DNA from: an uncultured Clostridia bacterium
GTDB lineage: Bacteria > Bacillota > Clostridia > TANB77 > CAG-465
Direction of reading: 5' to 3'
Assembly: GCA_944388585.1 (NCBI GenBank)
Contig: CALXJI010000004.1
Coordinates: forward strand, 62,001-126,000
DNA: 64,000 nt
Numbering within the stretch: the stretch's first letter is position 1; the number at the start of each line of letters is the position of its first letter. This document shows, in pieces, positions 54,218-62,839 of this stretch. The notes below the pieces were generated by a model, which worked only from the letters and a program-made list of their open reading frames with translations, did not search any database and was not told the origin of the DNA. Position numbers and translations under genes: made by a program.

Positions 54218-55231
54218 TTATAAGCTTAAATGTGTACCTTTCGGAAATTTTAATGTAACACATGTATTTTCATTAATCTTTGATGTAATTTCTATATCAA
54301 TTCCTAATTTATCACAAAGTTTTTTACAAAGATACAGACCAATTCCAGTAGATTTTTTAGATATAATTCTTCCATTTTTTCCAGTAAAACCTTTATCAAA
54401 AACTCTAGGTAAATCTGAGATATCTATTCCTATACCATTATCAATTATATAAAGTTCTACTCTTTGTTTTAATTCTTTACTATATATTTCTATTTGTCTA
54501 TTTATATCTTTACTATATTTAATACAATTTTGAATAATTTGATTTATTATAAAAATAATCCATTTACTATCTGTATAAACTATATTATCTAAGTCATGAA
54601 CATTTATATTTATATCACTTTGTATTAAAACATTTTTATTTCTTTTGATAGATATATTTACCATATCTTTTAGTGAAACTTTTTTAATGCTATAATCTTT
54701 TTCCACATTGCTACTTCTTGCATAATATAGTGCTTGTTCTATAAAGTTCTCTATTTTATCTATTTCTTCTTCAATACTTTTTGTTACTTCATTTCTATTA
54801 TTTTCTATTATAAGTTTAACTACAGAAATTGGTATTTTAATTTCATGAATCCACATTTCTATATACTCTTTATACTCATTTTGCGAAAACTTATATTTAT
54901 TAACATTTTCAATCATAGATATTCCAAGCTCACTTATATACTCTTCTAATTTTTCTGCTTCTAAAAATGATGGTACATCTATAACCTCAGATAATAAATA
55001 TTTCTCATTTAGCTCACTTAACTTAGAATCTACACTATTATAAAAATTTTTCTTTTTATTATATTCTAAAAAAAACATTAACATAGTTATTATAATAGGA
55101 ACAAATATAATATACATTATTATAACTTTATTAACATTATATGGCATCAAAAAAATTGCTATTGTAATTTGTAAAAAAATAATACTTACTAAATATGAAA
55201 CTTTTTCTTTAAGGAAATTTAAAAAACTCAT
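54218..55231 (-). CDS. bceS: BceS-like intramembrane-sensing histidine kinase
   Basis: A 337-residue kinase with two closely spaced membrane helices (about 11-30 and 34-55) and almost no outside loop, as in BceS. The phosphorylation box is WIHEIKIPISVVKLII, the N-box region is IINQIIQNCIKYSKDI, and G boxes DNGIGIDI and KSTGIGLYLCKKL are complete. The BceAB transporter is expected to be the actual sensor and to activate this kinase. Its ATG overlaps the bceR stop by 4 bases. The DHp histidine and ATP site are intact, so it should be active. Confidence 0.9.
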   Translation of the reverse strand: MSFLNFLKEKVSYLVSIIFLQITIAIFLMPYNVNKVIIMYIIFVPIIITMLMFFLEYNKKKNFYNSVDSKLSELNEKYLLSEVIDVPSFLEAEKLEEYISELGISMIENVNKYKFSQNEYKEYIEMWIHEIKIPISVVKLIIENNRNEVTKSIEEEIDKIENFIEQALYYARSSNVEKDYSIKKVSLKDMVNISIKRNKNVLIQSDININVHDLDNIVYTDSKWIIFIINQIIQNCIKYSKDINRQIEIYSKELKQRVELYIIDNGIGIDISDLPRVFDKGFTGKNGRIISKKSTGIGLYLCKKLCDKLGIDIEITSKINENTCVTLKFPKGTHLSL

Positions 55232-55899
55232 TTTAATATATACCCCTGTCCTCTTTTTGTCTCAATTAAGCTTTTAAGATTTATCTCTTCCATTTTATCT
55301 CTTAGCCTTTTTATATTAACAGATAGAGTATTTTCATCTACAAAACTCTCACTATCCCATAAATAGTTCATTATCTTATCTCTTGATACAATCCTTCCTC
55401 TATTTAATACTAAAAAATGTAATATTTTTAATTCATTTTTAGTAAGCTCTATCTGTACATCGTCTTTTTCTATTTTACTTTGAGAAGTATTAAGTATAAA
55501 TTTTTTACAATCAATTTTATCTTGTACGTAACTCAAATCTTTTGTTCTTCTTAATAGGCTAGCAATTTTAGCAAGCAATATATGTATATTAAAAGGTTTT
55601 GTAACATATTGATCTGCACCATAATTTAAAGAAATAATCTCATCTATTTCACTTTCCCTACTTGTTATAATTATAACGGGTACATTTGATACTTTTCTTA
55701 GTTCTTTACAAATATATTCACCATCCAAATTTGGCAAATTAATATCTAAAAGAATTAAATCTGCCTTTATCTTTAATATATCATTTATTGTATCTTCAAA
55801 TTTCTCTAATATTTCTATCTCATATCCATTTTTCTTTAAAAATATACCTAACTCTTCTCTTAATTTTTTATCATCTTCCACAATTAATATTTTACTCAT
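55228..55899 (-). CDS. bceR: BceR-like OmpR-family response regulator
   Basis: A 223-residue response regulator. The receiver has acidic residues in ILIVEDDKKLREEL, the phosphoacceptor aspartate in LILLDINLPNLDG (about D51), the TS motif in VIIITSRE and the conserved lysine in VTKPFNIHIL. The winged-helix DNA-binding domain runs from about 130 (ELTKNELKILHFLVLN, FVDENTLSVNIKRLRDK). It is expected to bind the TTACA-N4-TGTAA palindromes seen before its own gene and before bceA. GGAGG stands shortly before the ATG at 55899. Confidence 0.92.
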   Translation of the reverse strand: MSKILIVEDDKKLREELGIFLKKNGYEIEILEKFEDTINDILKIKADLILLDINLPNLDGEYICKELRKVSNVPVIIITSRESEIDEIISLNYGADQYVTKPFNIHILLAKIASLLRRTKDLSYVQDKIDCKKFILNTSQSKIEKDDVQIELTKNELKILHFLVLNRGRIVSRDKIMNYLWDSESFVDENTLSVNIKRLRDKMEEINLKSLIETKRGQGYILK

Positions 55900-55917
55900 A
55901 TTTTTTCCTCCGCATAT

Positions 55918-55961
55918 ATTATACCATATAATAGTAAAGACTTTTCTTACATTTTTGTAAG
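55918..55961 (-). promoter_or_regulatory. bceR promoter with probable BceR operator
   Basis: A -10 box TATAAT (55918-55923) has the palindrome CTTACAAAAATGTAAG (55946-55961) directly upstream of a poor -35 (GAAAAG, 17-base spacing). A weak -35 next to an operator is typical of activator-dependent promoters, so autoregulation is likely. Confidence 0.65.
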
Positions 55962-55969
55962 AAGAATAT

Positions 55970-55998
55970 AAAAAAGTTTGGACTGCTCCAAACTTTTT
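55970..55998 (-). terminator. Intrinsic terminator after the DUF1653 gene
   Basis: AAAAAGTTTGGA / TCCAAACTTTTT perfect 12-bp stem with a 4-base loop and T residues on the minus strand. It separates the prs/DUF1653 transcript from bceR. Confidence 0.85.
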
Positions 55999-56224
55999 AC
56001 CTTTTACTTTTTATATCTTGTAATTCAAATCTATATTTTTGACCATTTTTATTTACCTCATCAAAAAACATACTATATGGTCTAATCCATAGTTTTCCAT
56101 CTCCATATAATGATCTATAAATTACCATTTTCTCACCATTTTCAGAATTATATCCAATGTCTTCTATCAAATACATATCTCCCTTATAATGTTTATATAT
56201 TCTATTTATCTTTATCTCTTCCAT
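55997..56224 (-). CDS. DUF1653 family small protein
   Basis: A 75-residue protein matching DUF1653: IYKHYKGDMYLIEDIGYNSE then MVIYRSLYGDGKLWIRPYSM then FFDEV. The small all-beta family is common in bacteria, with no known function. The ATG at 56224 follows AGGAGG. It starts 9 bases after the prs stop and so is co-transcribed with it; a strong terminator overlaps its end. Confidence 0.85.
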   Translation of the reverse strand: MEEIKINRIYKHYKGDMYLIEDIGYNSENGEKMVIYRSLYGDGKLWIRPYSMFFDEVNKNGQKYRFELQDIKSKR

Positions 56225-56233
56225 ATTTTCCTC

Positions 56234-57172
56234 CTATCTTAGTATCTCTCCTAAAGGTCTTCCCTCATTTATTCTTTTTATTGTCTCACCAAAAAGTGGT
56301 GCAATAGATAATACCTTTATTTTTTCTATTTGCTTTTCTTTAGGAAGTGGCACAGTATTAGTAATAACTAGCTCTTTAATTGGAGATTTTCTTATTCTTT
56401 CTGTAGCATTAGCAGATAATATTCCATGAGTACACCCAGCATAAATTTCTTTTGCTCCATGCTCTTCTAAAATTCTTGCTGTCTCTATAATAGAACCTGC
56501 TGTATCAATCTCATCATCAAATATAATACACTGTTTTCCACTTACCTCACCTATTACTGTTGAAGCAATCGCATTATCATCATTACCATTTCTTCTCTTA
56601 TCTATAAGAGCTATAGGACAATTAAAATATTCAGAATATTTATATGCTTTTTTTGAACTTCCTGCATCTGTTGCAACAACAACCATATCTTTTAAATTCT
56701 TCTTTGAAAAATATTCTTGTAATAGATTTTGTGCAGAAATTCTATCACAATTAATATCAAAATAAGCTTGAATTGCAGGATTGTGCAAGTCACAAGTTAT
56801 AACTCTTGTAGTTCCTGCCGCCTCTAAAAGCTTTGCTATAAGTTTTGCTGTTACTGGCACTCTTGGCTGATCTTTTTTATCTGATCTTGAATATAAATAA
56901 TATGGAAGTACTACATTTATTCTTCCAGCAGAGGCACGCTTTAAAGCTTCTATAGCAATTAAAAGTTCCATTACTCTCTCATTTACAGGTGGTTTTGTAG
57001 TTTGGACGATATATACATCTTTATCTCTTACTGTCTCTAAAATTTGAACAAAAGTATTATCATTTTTAAATTTCAATACTTTCATACGTCCCTTTTTTAG
57101 TCCTAAATATTCACATATTTCGTCTGTAAAATTTTCAGCACTAGGACATGCAAAAATCTTAATATCTCTCAT
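56234..57172 (-). CDS. prs: Ribose-phosphate pyrophosphokinase (PRPP synthetase)
   Basis: A 312-residue enzyme transferring pyrophosphate from ATP to ribose-5-phosphate to make PRPP for purine, pyrimidine, His, Trp and NAD synthesis. The catalytic flexible loop and ATP region are in LPYYLYSRSDKKDQPRVPVT, with ITCDLHNPAIQAYFD next; the PRPP loop is IIFDDEIDTAGSII. The start at 57172 follows AAGGAGG. Upstream lies a 17-codon leader ORF with its own promoter, followed by a terminator hairpin only about 20 bases before prs. With no room for another promoter after the hairpin, prs is probably expressed by read-through. Confidence 0.95.
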   Translation of the reverse strand: MRDIKIFACPSAENFTDEICEYLGLKKGRMKVLKFKNDNTFVQILETVRDKDVYIVQTTKPPVNERVMELLIAIEALKRASAGRINVVLPYYLYSRSDKKDQPRVPVTAKLIAKLLEAAGTTRVITCDLHNPAIQAYFDINCDRISAQNLLQEYFSKKNLKDMVVVATDAGSSKKAYKYSEYFNCPIALIDKRRNGNDDNAIASTVIGEVSGKQCIIFDDEIDTAGSIIETARILEEHGAKEIYAGCTHGILSANATERIRKSPIKELVITNTVPLPKEKQIEKIKVLSIAPLFGETIKRINEGRPLGEILR

Positions 57173-57191
57173 CTTTCTCCTCCTTAAATAC

Positions 57192-57237
57192 AAAAAAACT
57201 ATATAGATATGAAAAAAACATCATATTATATAGTTTT
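57192..57237 (-). terminator. Terminator/attenuator hairpin between leader ORF and prs
   Basis: On the minus strand AAAACTATATA (57237-57227) pairs with TATATAGTTTT (57205-57195), with more pairing inside the loop (CATAT/ATATG), followed by seven T. The leader stop codon lies at the base of the first arm. Confidence 0.75.
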
Positions 57238-57289
57238 ATAACCGATTAATATATATTAATTTTACTAAATTCCAAATTTTAATTTCCAT
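57236..57289 (-). CDS. 17-codon leader or stand-alone peptide upstream of prs
   Basis: ATG at 57289 with AAGGAG 7 bases upstream, encoding MEIKIWNLVKLIYINRL then TAA. A perfect -35/-10 pair lies just upstream, and the terminator hairpin begins at the stop. The peptide is basic and hydrophobic. Two readings fit: a leader whose translation keeps the hairpin from forming and so tunes prs, or a tiny independent peptide gene. Confidence 0.5.
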   Translation of the reverse strand: MEIKIWNLVKLIYINRL

Positions 57290-57314
57290 GGTTGATCTCC
57301 TTATTGACACTATT

Positions 57315-57343
57315 ATGATATACTATTACAACTAATTTGTCAA
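57315..57343 (-). promoter_or_regulatory. SigA-type promoter of the leader ORF and prs
   Basis: -35 TTGACA (57343-57338), 17-base spacer, -10 TATCAT (57320-57315). It predicts transcription from about 57308 and a 5' untranslated region of about 19 bases. Confidence 0.75.
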
Positions 57344-57394
57344 TTAATGAAAAAAGAAAAAATTCTTTAAATATGTAAAATTTATTTTCTATAT

Positions 57395-57423
57395 AAAAAA
57401 ACTCTCTTTATATTAAAGAGAGT
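57395..57423 (-). terminator. Terminator of the tRNA operon
   Basis: AACTCTCTTTA / TAAAGAGAGTT perfect 11-bp stem with a short loop, followed on the minus strand by seven T. Confidence 0.85.
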
Positions 57424-57471
57424 TAAATTAGATTATATATAAACACGAAAGATTAACATTAGTATAGCATT

Positions 57472-57547
57472 TGGTGGTCAGAGAGGGAATCGAACCCCCG
57501 ACACGGGGATTTTCAGTCCCCTGCTCTACCGACTGAGCTATCTGACC
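57472..57547 (-). tRNA. tRNA-Phe (GAA)
   Basis: Full cloverleaf, 76 bases with encoded CCA (57472-57474). Acceptor GGTCAGA/TCTGACC, anticodon stem GGGGA/TCCCC with loop CTGAAAA, giving anticodon GAA. The T arm with TTCGATT is present. It is third in the Val-Asp-Phe cluster. Confidence 0.97.
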
Positions 57548-57567
57548 TCAAAAAGATAAAAAAAAAG

Positions 57568-57644
57568 TGGCGACCTGAATGGGGCTCGAACCCACGACCT
57601 CTAGCGTGACAGGCTAGCGTTCTAACCAACTGAACTACCAGGCC
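57568..57644 (-). tRNA. tRNA-Asp (GTC)
   Basis: Cloverleaf of 77 bases with encoded CCA. Acceptor GGCCTGG pairs with TCAGGTC; anticodon stem CTAGC/GCTAG with loop CTGTCAC gives GTC. The D and T arms are canonical (GTTCGAG). Confidence 0.97.
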
Positions 57645-57657
57645 ATAAACAAATAAA

Positions 57658-57733
57658 TGGTGGGCACTACAGGGCTCGAACCTGTGACCCCCTGCTTGTA
57701 AGGCAGATGCTCTCCCAACTGAGCTAAGCGCCC
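57658..57733 (-). tRNA. tRNA-Val (TAC)
   Basis: Cloverleaf of 76 bases with encoded CCA. Acceptor GGGCGCT with AGTGCCC; anticodon loop CTTACAA gives TAC. It is the first gene in the three-tRNA cluster, behind a strong promoter. Confidence 0.97.
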
Positions 57734-57754
57734 ATTTATCTGCTGACAAGTACT

Positions 57755-57783
57755 ATTATAACGTATCTTATAATATTTGTCAA
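57755..57783 (-). promoter_or_regulatory. SigA-type promoter of the tRNA-Val/Asp/Phe cluster
   Basis: Consensus -35 TTGACA (57783-57778) and -10 TATAAT (57760-57755) with a 17-base spacer, about 22 bases before tRNA-Val. Confidence 0.85.
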
Positions 57784-57802
57784 CAGTTTTTTTCTATATT
57801 TG

Positions 57803-59245
57803 CTATAATATTTTTTTAGCATTAATAATTATTTCATCTATACGTAATCTATACGTTCCATAGTTAATTAATACTTCTTCAGCTAAACTTTCATCCATTT
57901 TCTTAAATAAGAAATCTCCTTGAATCTTATCTGCGCCATCTGTAATAGCTTTTACAAGTTTAATATCATCATTTATTTTTCCAACTATAACTTTATATCC
58001 TAAATCTTTACAAAGTACTATTAAATCAAGAAACACTTTATCATTTATTATCTCACTAGATAATATACTAGAACTTATTTTTACCTCATCTATTGGTAAT
58101 TCTTTAAATAGCTCCAATGATTCTTGCTTAATATCAAAATTATTTATAATTATATCTACGTCTATCTGCTTTAATCTTTCAAACATTAATTTATACGCTT
58201 CAAGCTTAGAAGTTTCAATGCTTCCTGTCATTTCGATTTGTAAACTATTCTTTGGTAAATCATAAGATGTTATAATATTGCAAATTGTATCTACAAATTC
58301 TTTTTTTAAAGCTGTCTTGTTTGAAATATTTACAGCAATTTGTACATTGCTATATCCCTTATTTTTAAACTCCATTATTTTTTCACATACTGTTTTTAAA
58401 ACATACTCATCTAATTTCATAGTAAGTCCCATAGTTTCAGCTTGTGTAATAAAATATGCAGCATCTAAATTACCAAGTACAGGATGATTCCAATTAAGTA
58501 AAGCTTCAAATCCAATTTTAGATGTGTCTTCAACATTTATTCTAGGTTGCAAATTTATTCCAAATTCATTATTATCATAAGCTTTTTTTAAGTCTTTTTC
58601 CATTTTTACATTATTATCTAGTTTAGCTTTTAGACTGTCATTATGAAAATAATAATCATTTCCACCATGCTCTTTTATATAGTACATAGCATTATCTGCA
58701 TAATTTATTAAATCTTTTCTAGAATATCTCTCATCTATTGCTAAAACTACACCTAGACTATACTCTATAGATATTGTATTATTTTCTATTACCGCAGGTT
58801 TATTCATTATATTTTTTAAACTTTCTAAAATTAATATTACTTCTTCTTTTGTATTAATTTTTTCAATTATAATGGCAAACTCATCTCCACCAAGTCTATA
58901 TGCTTTAGCATTTTGAGGTAATGCTTCATCAAATTTTAAAGACATTGCCTTTAATAGCTCGTCTCCTATATCATGGCCTAGTGTATCATTTACCTGTTTA
59001 AATCCATCTAAATCCATAAATCCTACAGCTATATTTTTATCTTGATCTATTAACTTATCTAAATCTGCATAAAATAAATATCTATTTCCTTTTCCTGTAA
59101 GTTCATCTGTATACGCTTGTTTTCTAACTTTCTTAGAGTTTTTATCTCGTATTAAAAGCTTGTATATGAGTATTGCAGCTATAGCTATTATAGCTGCCTT
59201 TAATATCTCAATTAATATATCTTTATATTGTATAAAAAAATCCAT
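57803..59245 (-). CDS. GGDEF diguanylate cyclase with a degenerate EAL domain
   Basis: A 480-residue protein with one membrane helix (about 10-31), a GGDEF domain at about 45-200 and an EAL domain at about 215-475. The cyclase is intact: AYRLGGDEFAII at 115-126, TDELTGKGNR, and FMDLDGFKQVNDTLGHDIGD with its metal and substrate residues. No RxxD inhibitory site precedes GGDEF. In the EAL part, EALLNW (247-252), NISNK and the QGD glutamine remain, but the DDFG-type metal pair is NNFD (368-371) and the later AEGVE glutamate is missing. So it should make c-di-GMP but not cleave it. The start at 59245 follows AAAGGTG. Confidence 0.88.
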   Translation of the reverse strand: MDFFIQYKDILIEILKAAIIAIAAILIYKLLIRDKNSKKVRKQAYTDELTGKGNRYLFYADLDKLIDQDKNIAVGFMDLDGFKQVNDTLGHDIGDELLKAMSLKFDEALPQNAKAYRLGGDEFAIIIEKINTKEEVILILESLKNIMNKPAVIENNTISIEYSLGVVLAIDERYSRKDLINYADNAMYYIKEHGGNDYYFHNDSLKAKLDNNVKMEKDLKKAYDNNEFGINLQPRINVEDTSKIGFEALLNWNHPVLGNLDAAYFITQAETMGLTMKLDEYVLKTVCEKIMEFKNKGYSNVQIAVNISNKTALKKEFVDTICNIITSYDLPKNSLQIEMTGSIETSKLEAYKLMFERLKQIDVDIIINNFDIKQESLELFKELPIDEVKISSSILSSEIINDKVFLDLIVLCKDLGYKVIVGKINDDIKLVKAITDGADKIQGDFLFKKMDESLAEEVLINYGTYRLRIDEIIINAKKIL

Positions 59246-59261
59246 TTTTATCACACCTTTA

Positions 59262-61679
59262 TTATCCTAAAACTATGTTTACTATCTTAGATTTTATAAC
59301 AATAACTTTCTTTATTTCTTTTCCTGTCATATAATTTTTTAATGCATCTGCTTCTAAAGCAATCTTTTCTATTTCTTTTTCATCACTTTGTGCAGGTATA
59401 TTTATTCTATATCTTACAGTTCCATTAATTTGTACTGGTATTTCTATCTCATCTGACACTATTTTGCTTTCATCATATGTAGGCCACTTACTTTCAAAAA
59501 TATAACCACCTAAATTTAATTTTTCCCATAATTCTTCTGTAACATGAGGAGCTACTGGATTTAAAATTTGTAATAAAGGCTTAATATATTTTTTACTTAC
59601 CTTTTCTTGCTTATATAATACATTTACATAGCTCATCATTGCTGCTATTGCAGTATTATATTTCATATCTTCATAATCTTGTGAAACCTTTTTTATTACA
59701 AAATTTACTTCCCTATCTAATTCTTTAGATGTTATATCCTCATCTGTTGCTAAAGTTTCTAATCTCATTATTCTATCTAAGAATTTCTTTGCACCTTTTA
59801 CTCCATTTTCTGACCAAGGTGCTGACATTCCATAATCTCCAATAAACAATATATATGTTCTTAAAGTGTCTGCTCCATATTGTTTTACTATATCATCTGG
59901 ATTAACTACATTTCCCTTTGATTTTGACATCTTATCTCCATCTGGTCCTAAAATTAATCCTTGTGTTGTTCTTTTATTATATGGTTCTTTAGTAGGTACA
60001 ACACCTATATCATATAAAAATCTATGCCAAAATCTTGAATAAATTAAGTGTCTAGTTACATGCTCCATACCACCATTATAGCAGTCTACACTCTTCCAAT
60101 AATTTAAAGCTTCTTTAGATGCTAAAGCATCATTATTTTTAGGATCCATATATCTTAAGAAATACCAAGATGATCCAGCCCATTGTGGCATTGTATCAGT
60201 TTCTCTTTTTGCAGGTCCTCCACATTTTGGACAAGTTGTATTTACCCAAGAATCAACTTTTGCAAGAGGTGACTCTCCATCTTCACCAGGTACAAAATCT
60301 TCTACATCTGGTAATGTTAAAGGTAAATCTTTTTCATCTAATGGTACAAGTCCACATTTTTCACATTTTACAATAGGTACAGGCTCTCCCCAATATCTTT
60401 GTCTTGCAAAAGCCCAATCTTTCATATGATAATTTTTCTTACTATGTCCTATTTTATTATCTTCTAAGTATTTTATCATTTTAGCTTTTGCATCTTCTAC
60501 ACTCATTCCATTAATAAAGTCTGAATTAATTATTACTCCATCTTCTATATCTGTATATGCACCATCTTCTAAAGATACTTCCTCACCTTTTGAATTTGCA
60601 ACAACTTGTATCATATCTATATTAAATTTTTTAGCAAAATCATAGTCTCTTGTATCATGTGCAGGTACTGCCATTATGGCACCAGTACCATATCCCATCA
60701 TAACATAATCAGTAACCCATAATGGTACAACCTTACCACTTACTGGATTTAACACTTCAAGTCCATATACTTTTACACCTGTTTTATTTTTAGATAACTC
60801 AACCCTTTCAAATTCAGACTTTTTAGTTGCTTCCTCTTTATATTTTAATATTTCATCATAATTTTTTATTTCATCTTTATATTTTTCAAGTAATGGATGC
60901 TCTGGAGCAATTGCCATATATGTAACTCCAAATACAGTATCCGGTCTTGTTGTATATACAGTTAATATGTCTTCTTTATTATTAAGTTTAAAGTTAATTT
61001 CTGCACCATAAGATCTACCTATCCAATTTTCTTGTTCATGTCTTACTCTTGGTGGAAAATTAACTTCATCTAACCCTTCAAGCAACTTATCTGCATAATC
61101 TGTTATTTTTAACATCCAAACTTCTTTTTCCATTTGAACTATTTGACTATCACATCTATCACAAACTCCACCTTGAGATTCTTCATTTGCAAGTATTACT
61201 CTACATTTAGGACAATAATTTACATATGTTTTATCTTTATATGCAAGACCATGTTCAAATAATTTTAAAAATATCCATTGTGTCCATTTATAATAATTAG
61301 GATCTGTTGTATCTATTACTCTATCCCAATCAAATGAAAATCCTACAGATTTTAACTGTTTTGTAAATGTAGCAATGTTATTGTCTGTAACTACTCTTGG
61401 ATGAATACCTGTTTTTATAGCATAATTTTCTGTAGGCAATCCAAAAGCATCAAACCCTATTGGAAATAATACATTTTTTCCTTCCATTCTCTTTTTTCTA
61501 CTTAAAACTTCCATTCCCATAAATGCTCTAACATGCCCTACATGTAACCCTGCACCTGAAGGATATGGAAATTCAATTAAAGCGTAAAATTTTTCTTTAT
61601 CACTATCATTTGTAGCATGAAAACAATTTTTCTCTTCCCATACTTTTTGCCATTTTTTATCTATTTCTTTATTATACAT
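59262..61679 (-). CDS. leuS: Leucyl-tRNA synthetase
   Basis: An 805-residue class I synthetase charging tRNA-Leu. The HIGH-type motif is in YPSGAGLHVGHVRAFMGM, the zinc site in CPKC...CDRC, and the editing (CP1) domain contains VYTTRPDTVFGVTYMAIAPE with the conserved editing threonine-rich region. The KMSKS motif is in DGDKMSKSKGNVVNPD. An anticodon-binding and C-terminal domain completes it. AAAGGAG precedes the ATG. No T-box leader is seen: the dGTPase-like gene ends 12 bases upstream, so leuS is transcribed within an operon. Confidence 0.98.
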   Translation of the reverse strand: MYNKEIDKKWQKVWEEKNCFHATNDSDKEKFYALIEFPYPSGAGLHVGHVRAFMGMEVLSRKKRMEGKNVLFPIGFDAFGLPTENYAIKTGIHPRVVTDNNIATFTKQLKSVGFSFDWDRVIDTTDPNYYKWTQWIFLKLFEHGLAYKDKTYVNYCPKCRVILANEESQGGVCDRCDSQIVQMEKEVWMLKITDYADKLLEGLDEVNFPPRVRHEQENWIGRSYGAEINFKLNNKEDILTVYTTRPDTVFGVTYMAIAPEHPLLEKYKDEIKNYDEILKYKEEATKKSEFERVELSKNKTGVKVYGLEVLNPVSGKVVPLWVTDYVMMGYGTGAIMAVPAHDTRDYDFAKKFNIDMIQVVANSKGEEVSLEDGAYTDIEDGVIINSDFINGMSVEDAKAKMIKYLEDNKIGHSKKNYHMKDWAFARQRYWGEPVPIVKCEKCGLVPLDEKDLPLTLPDVEDFVPGEDGESPLAKVDSWVNTTCPKCGGPAKRETDTMPQWAGSSWYFLRYMDPKNNDALASKEALNYWKSVDCYNGGMEHVTRHLIYSRFWHRFLYDIGVVPTKEPYNKRTTQGLILGPDGDKMSKSKGNVVNPDDIVKQYGADTLRTYILFIGDYGMSAPWSENGVKGAKKFLDRIMRLETLATDEDITSKELDREVNFVIKKVSQDYEDMKYNTAIAAMMSYVNVLYKQEKVSKKYIKPLLQILNPVAPHVTEELWEKLNLGGYIFESKWPTYDESKIVSDEIEIPVQINGTVRYRINIPAQSDEKEIEKIALEADALKNYMTGKEIKKVIVIKSKIVNIVLG

Positions 61680-61691
61680 AATACTTCTCCT

Positions 61692-62822
61692 TTATTTATA
61701 CTTTTCATATTGTCTTTGTAAAAAATTATCTGTCATACCAGAAATATAATCTATTATTTTTTGTGAATCAGTTGTATTTTTTTTATACTCATCACTCATA
61801 CTATGTAAAAATACTTTATATATATCATTATCATAATCATTTAGTTCTAATGCTCTACTATATATACCATAAAGTGTCTCTATTGTACTTGTATATCTTT
61901 TACTATCTTTAGGCGTTATAGCATCCTCATAAATATTGTCGTAATTAAATTTTTTAAGTTCAACTACAGCATCATATACTTCCTTTGACATTGATATATA
62001 TGGCTTGTTATAACTATTTTTTATAACGTCAATTATAATACTATTCATAATTTGTGTATTTTCTGTACCTAAATATTTCTTTACATTTTCTGGTAATAAT
62101 TCTTTGTTAAAAACCCCGAGTCGATTAGCATCATCAATATCTTTTCCTATATATCCAATAATATCTGATATTCTAACAACACATCCCTCAAGAGTCATAG
62201 GTACCAGTCGTTTTATATTTTTTTCATCTTTTAAGCACTCTTCATATTCTTTCTTTAAAGTATCAAAGTTCTTATTTCTATTTGGTGTATATTTTTCTTG
62301 TATAAACTCGCCATTATGACACATTATTCCATCTAAAACCTGTAAAGTAAGATTTGTACTTTCTCCTTTTTTCTCAAGTATAGTAAATACTCTTACACTA
62401 TTTAAATTATGTGCAAAGCATTTTCCATCATTATAATTTTTAGAAAGCTTATTTAAAACTCTCTCACCAAAATGCCCATATGGTGTATGTCCTACATCAT
62501 GTCCTAAAGCAATAGCTTCACATAAATCTTCATTTAACTTTAATGCTCTTGCTATAGTCCTTGCAGCTTTAGATACATATTGAACGTGAGTCATTCGTGT
62601 AGATATATTATCATTTATAGGATCAACAAAAACTTGTGTTTTAGACATATACCTTGTATAACAAGATGAATGTATAATCTTATCCACATCACGTGCATAC
62701 TCAAGTCTAATATCTTCGTCTTGTGGATACTCTCTTATAGCATCTTTTGATTTACATGCATATTTTCCTAAGATTTTTTCAGTATCTAACATAACTTTTT
62801 TTATCTTTTTTATACCTATCAC
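61692..62822 (-). CDS. dGTP triphosphohydrolase-like HD-domain protein
   Basis: A 376-residue HD hydrolase of the dGTPase family, which removes triphosphate from deoxynucleotides. RYMSKTQVFVDP and STRMTHVQYVSKAARTIARA are followed by the HD metal motif IALGHDVGHTPYGHFGE. The later regions MCHNGEF and RISDIIGYIGKDIDDA carry further metal and helical elements. The start is a GTG at 62822 behind GGAGGTGAG. Lying just before leuS and after a lipid kinase, it may be part of a housekeeping operon. The substrate could be dGTP or several dNTPs. Confidence 0.88.
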   Translation of the reverse strand: MIGIKKIKKVMLDTEKILGKYACKSKDAIREYPQDEDIRLEYARDVDKIIHSSCYTRYMSKTQVFVDPINDNISTRMTHVQYVSKAARTIARALKLNEDLCEAIALGHDVGHTPYGHFGERVLNKLSKNYNDGKCFAHNLNSVRVFTILEKKGESTNLTLQVLDGIMCHNGEFIQEKYTPNRNKNFDTLKKEYEECLKDEKNIKRLVPMTLEGCVVRISDIIGYIGKDIDDANRLGVFNKELLPENVKKYLGTENTQIMNSIIIDVIKNSYNKPYISMSKEVYDAVVELKKFNYDNIYEDAITPKDSKRYTSTIETLYGIYSRALELNDYDNDIYKVFLHSMSDEYKKNTTDSQKIIDYISGMTDNFLQRQYEKYK

Positions 62823-62839
62823 AAATTCTCACCTCCATT

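Noticed and set aside
57513..57749. A 78-codon minus-strand reading frame across the tRNA genes
   Set aside because: It lies over the tRNA-Phe, Asp and Val genes, whose cloverleafs are complete. The frame is a by-product of their GC-rich sequence and has no ribosome site.
59262..61900. A possible T-box leader before leuS
   Set aside because: leuS starts 12 bases after the dGTPase-like gene; there is no space and no T-box motif.
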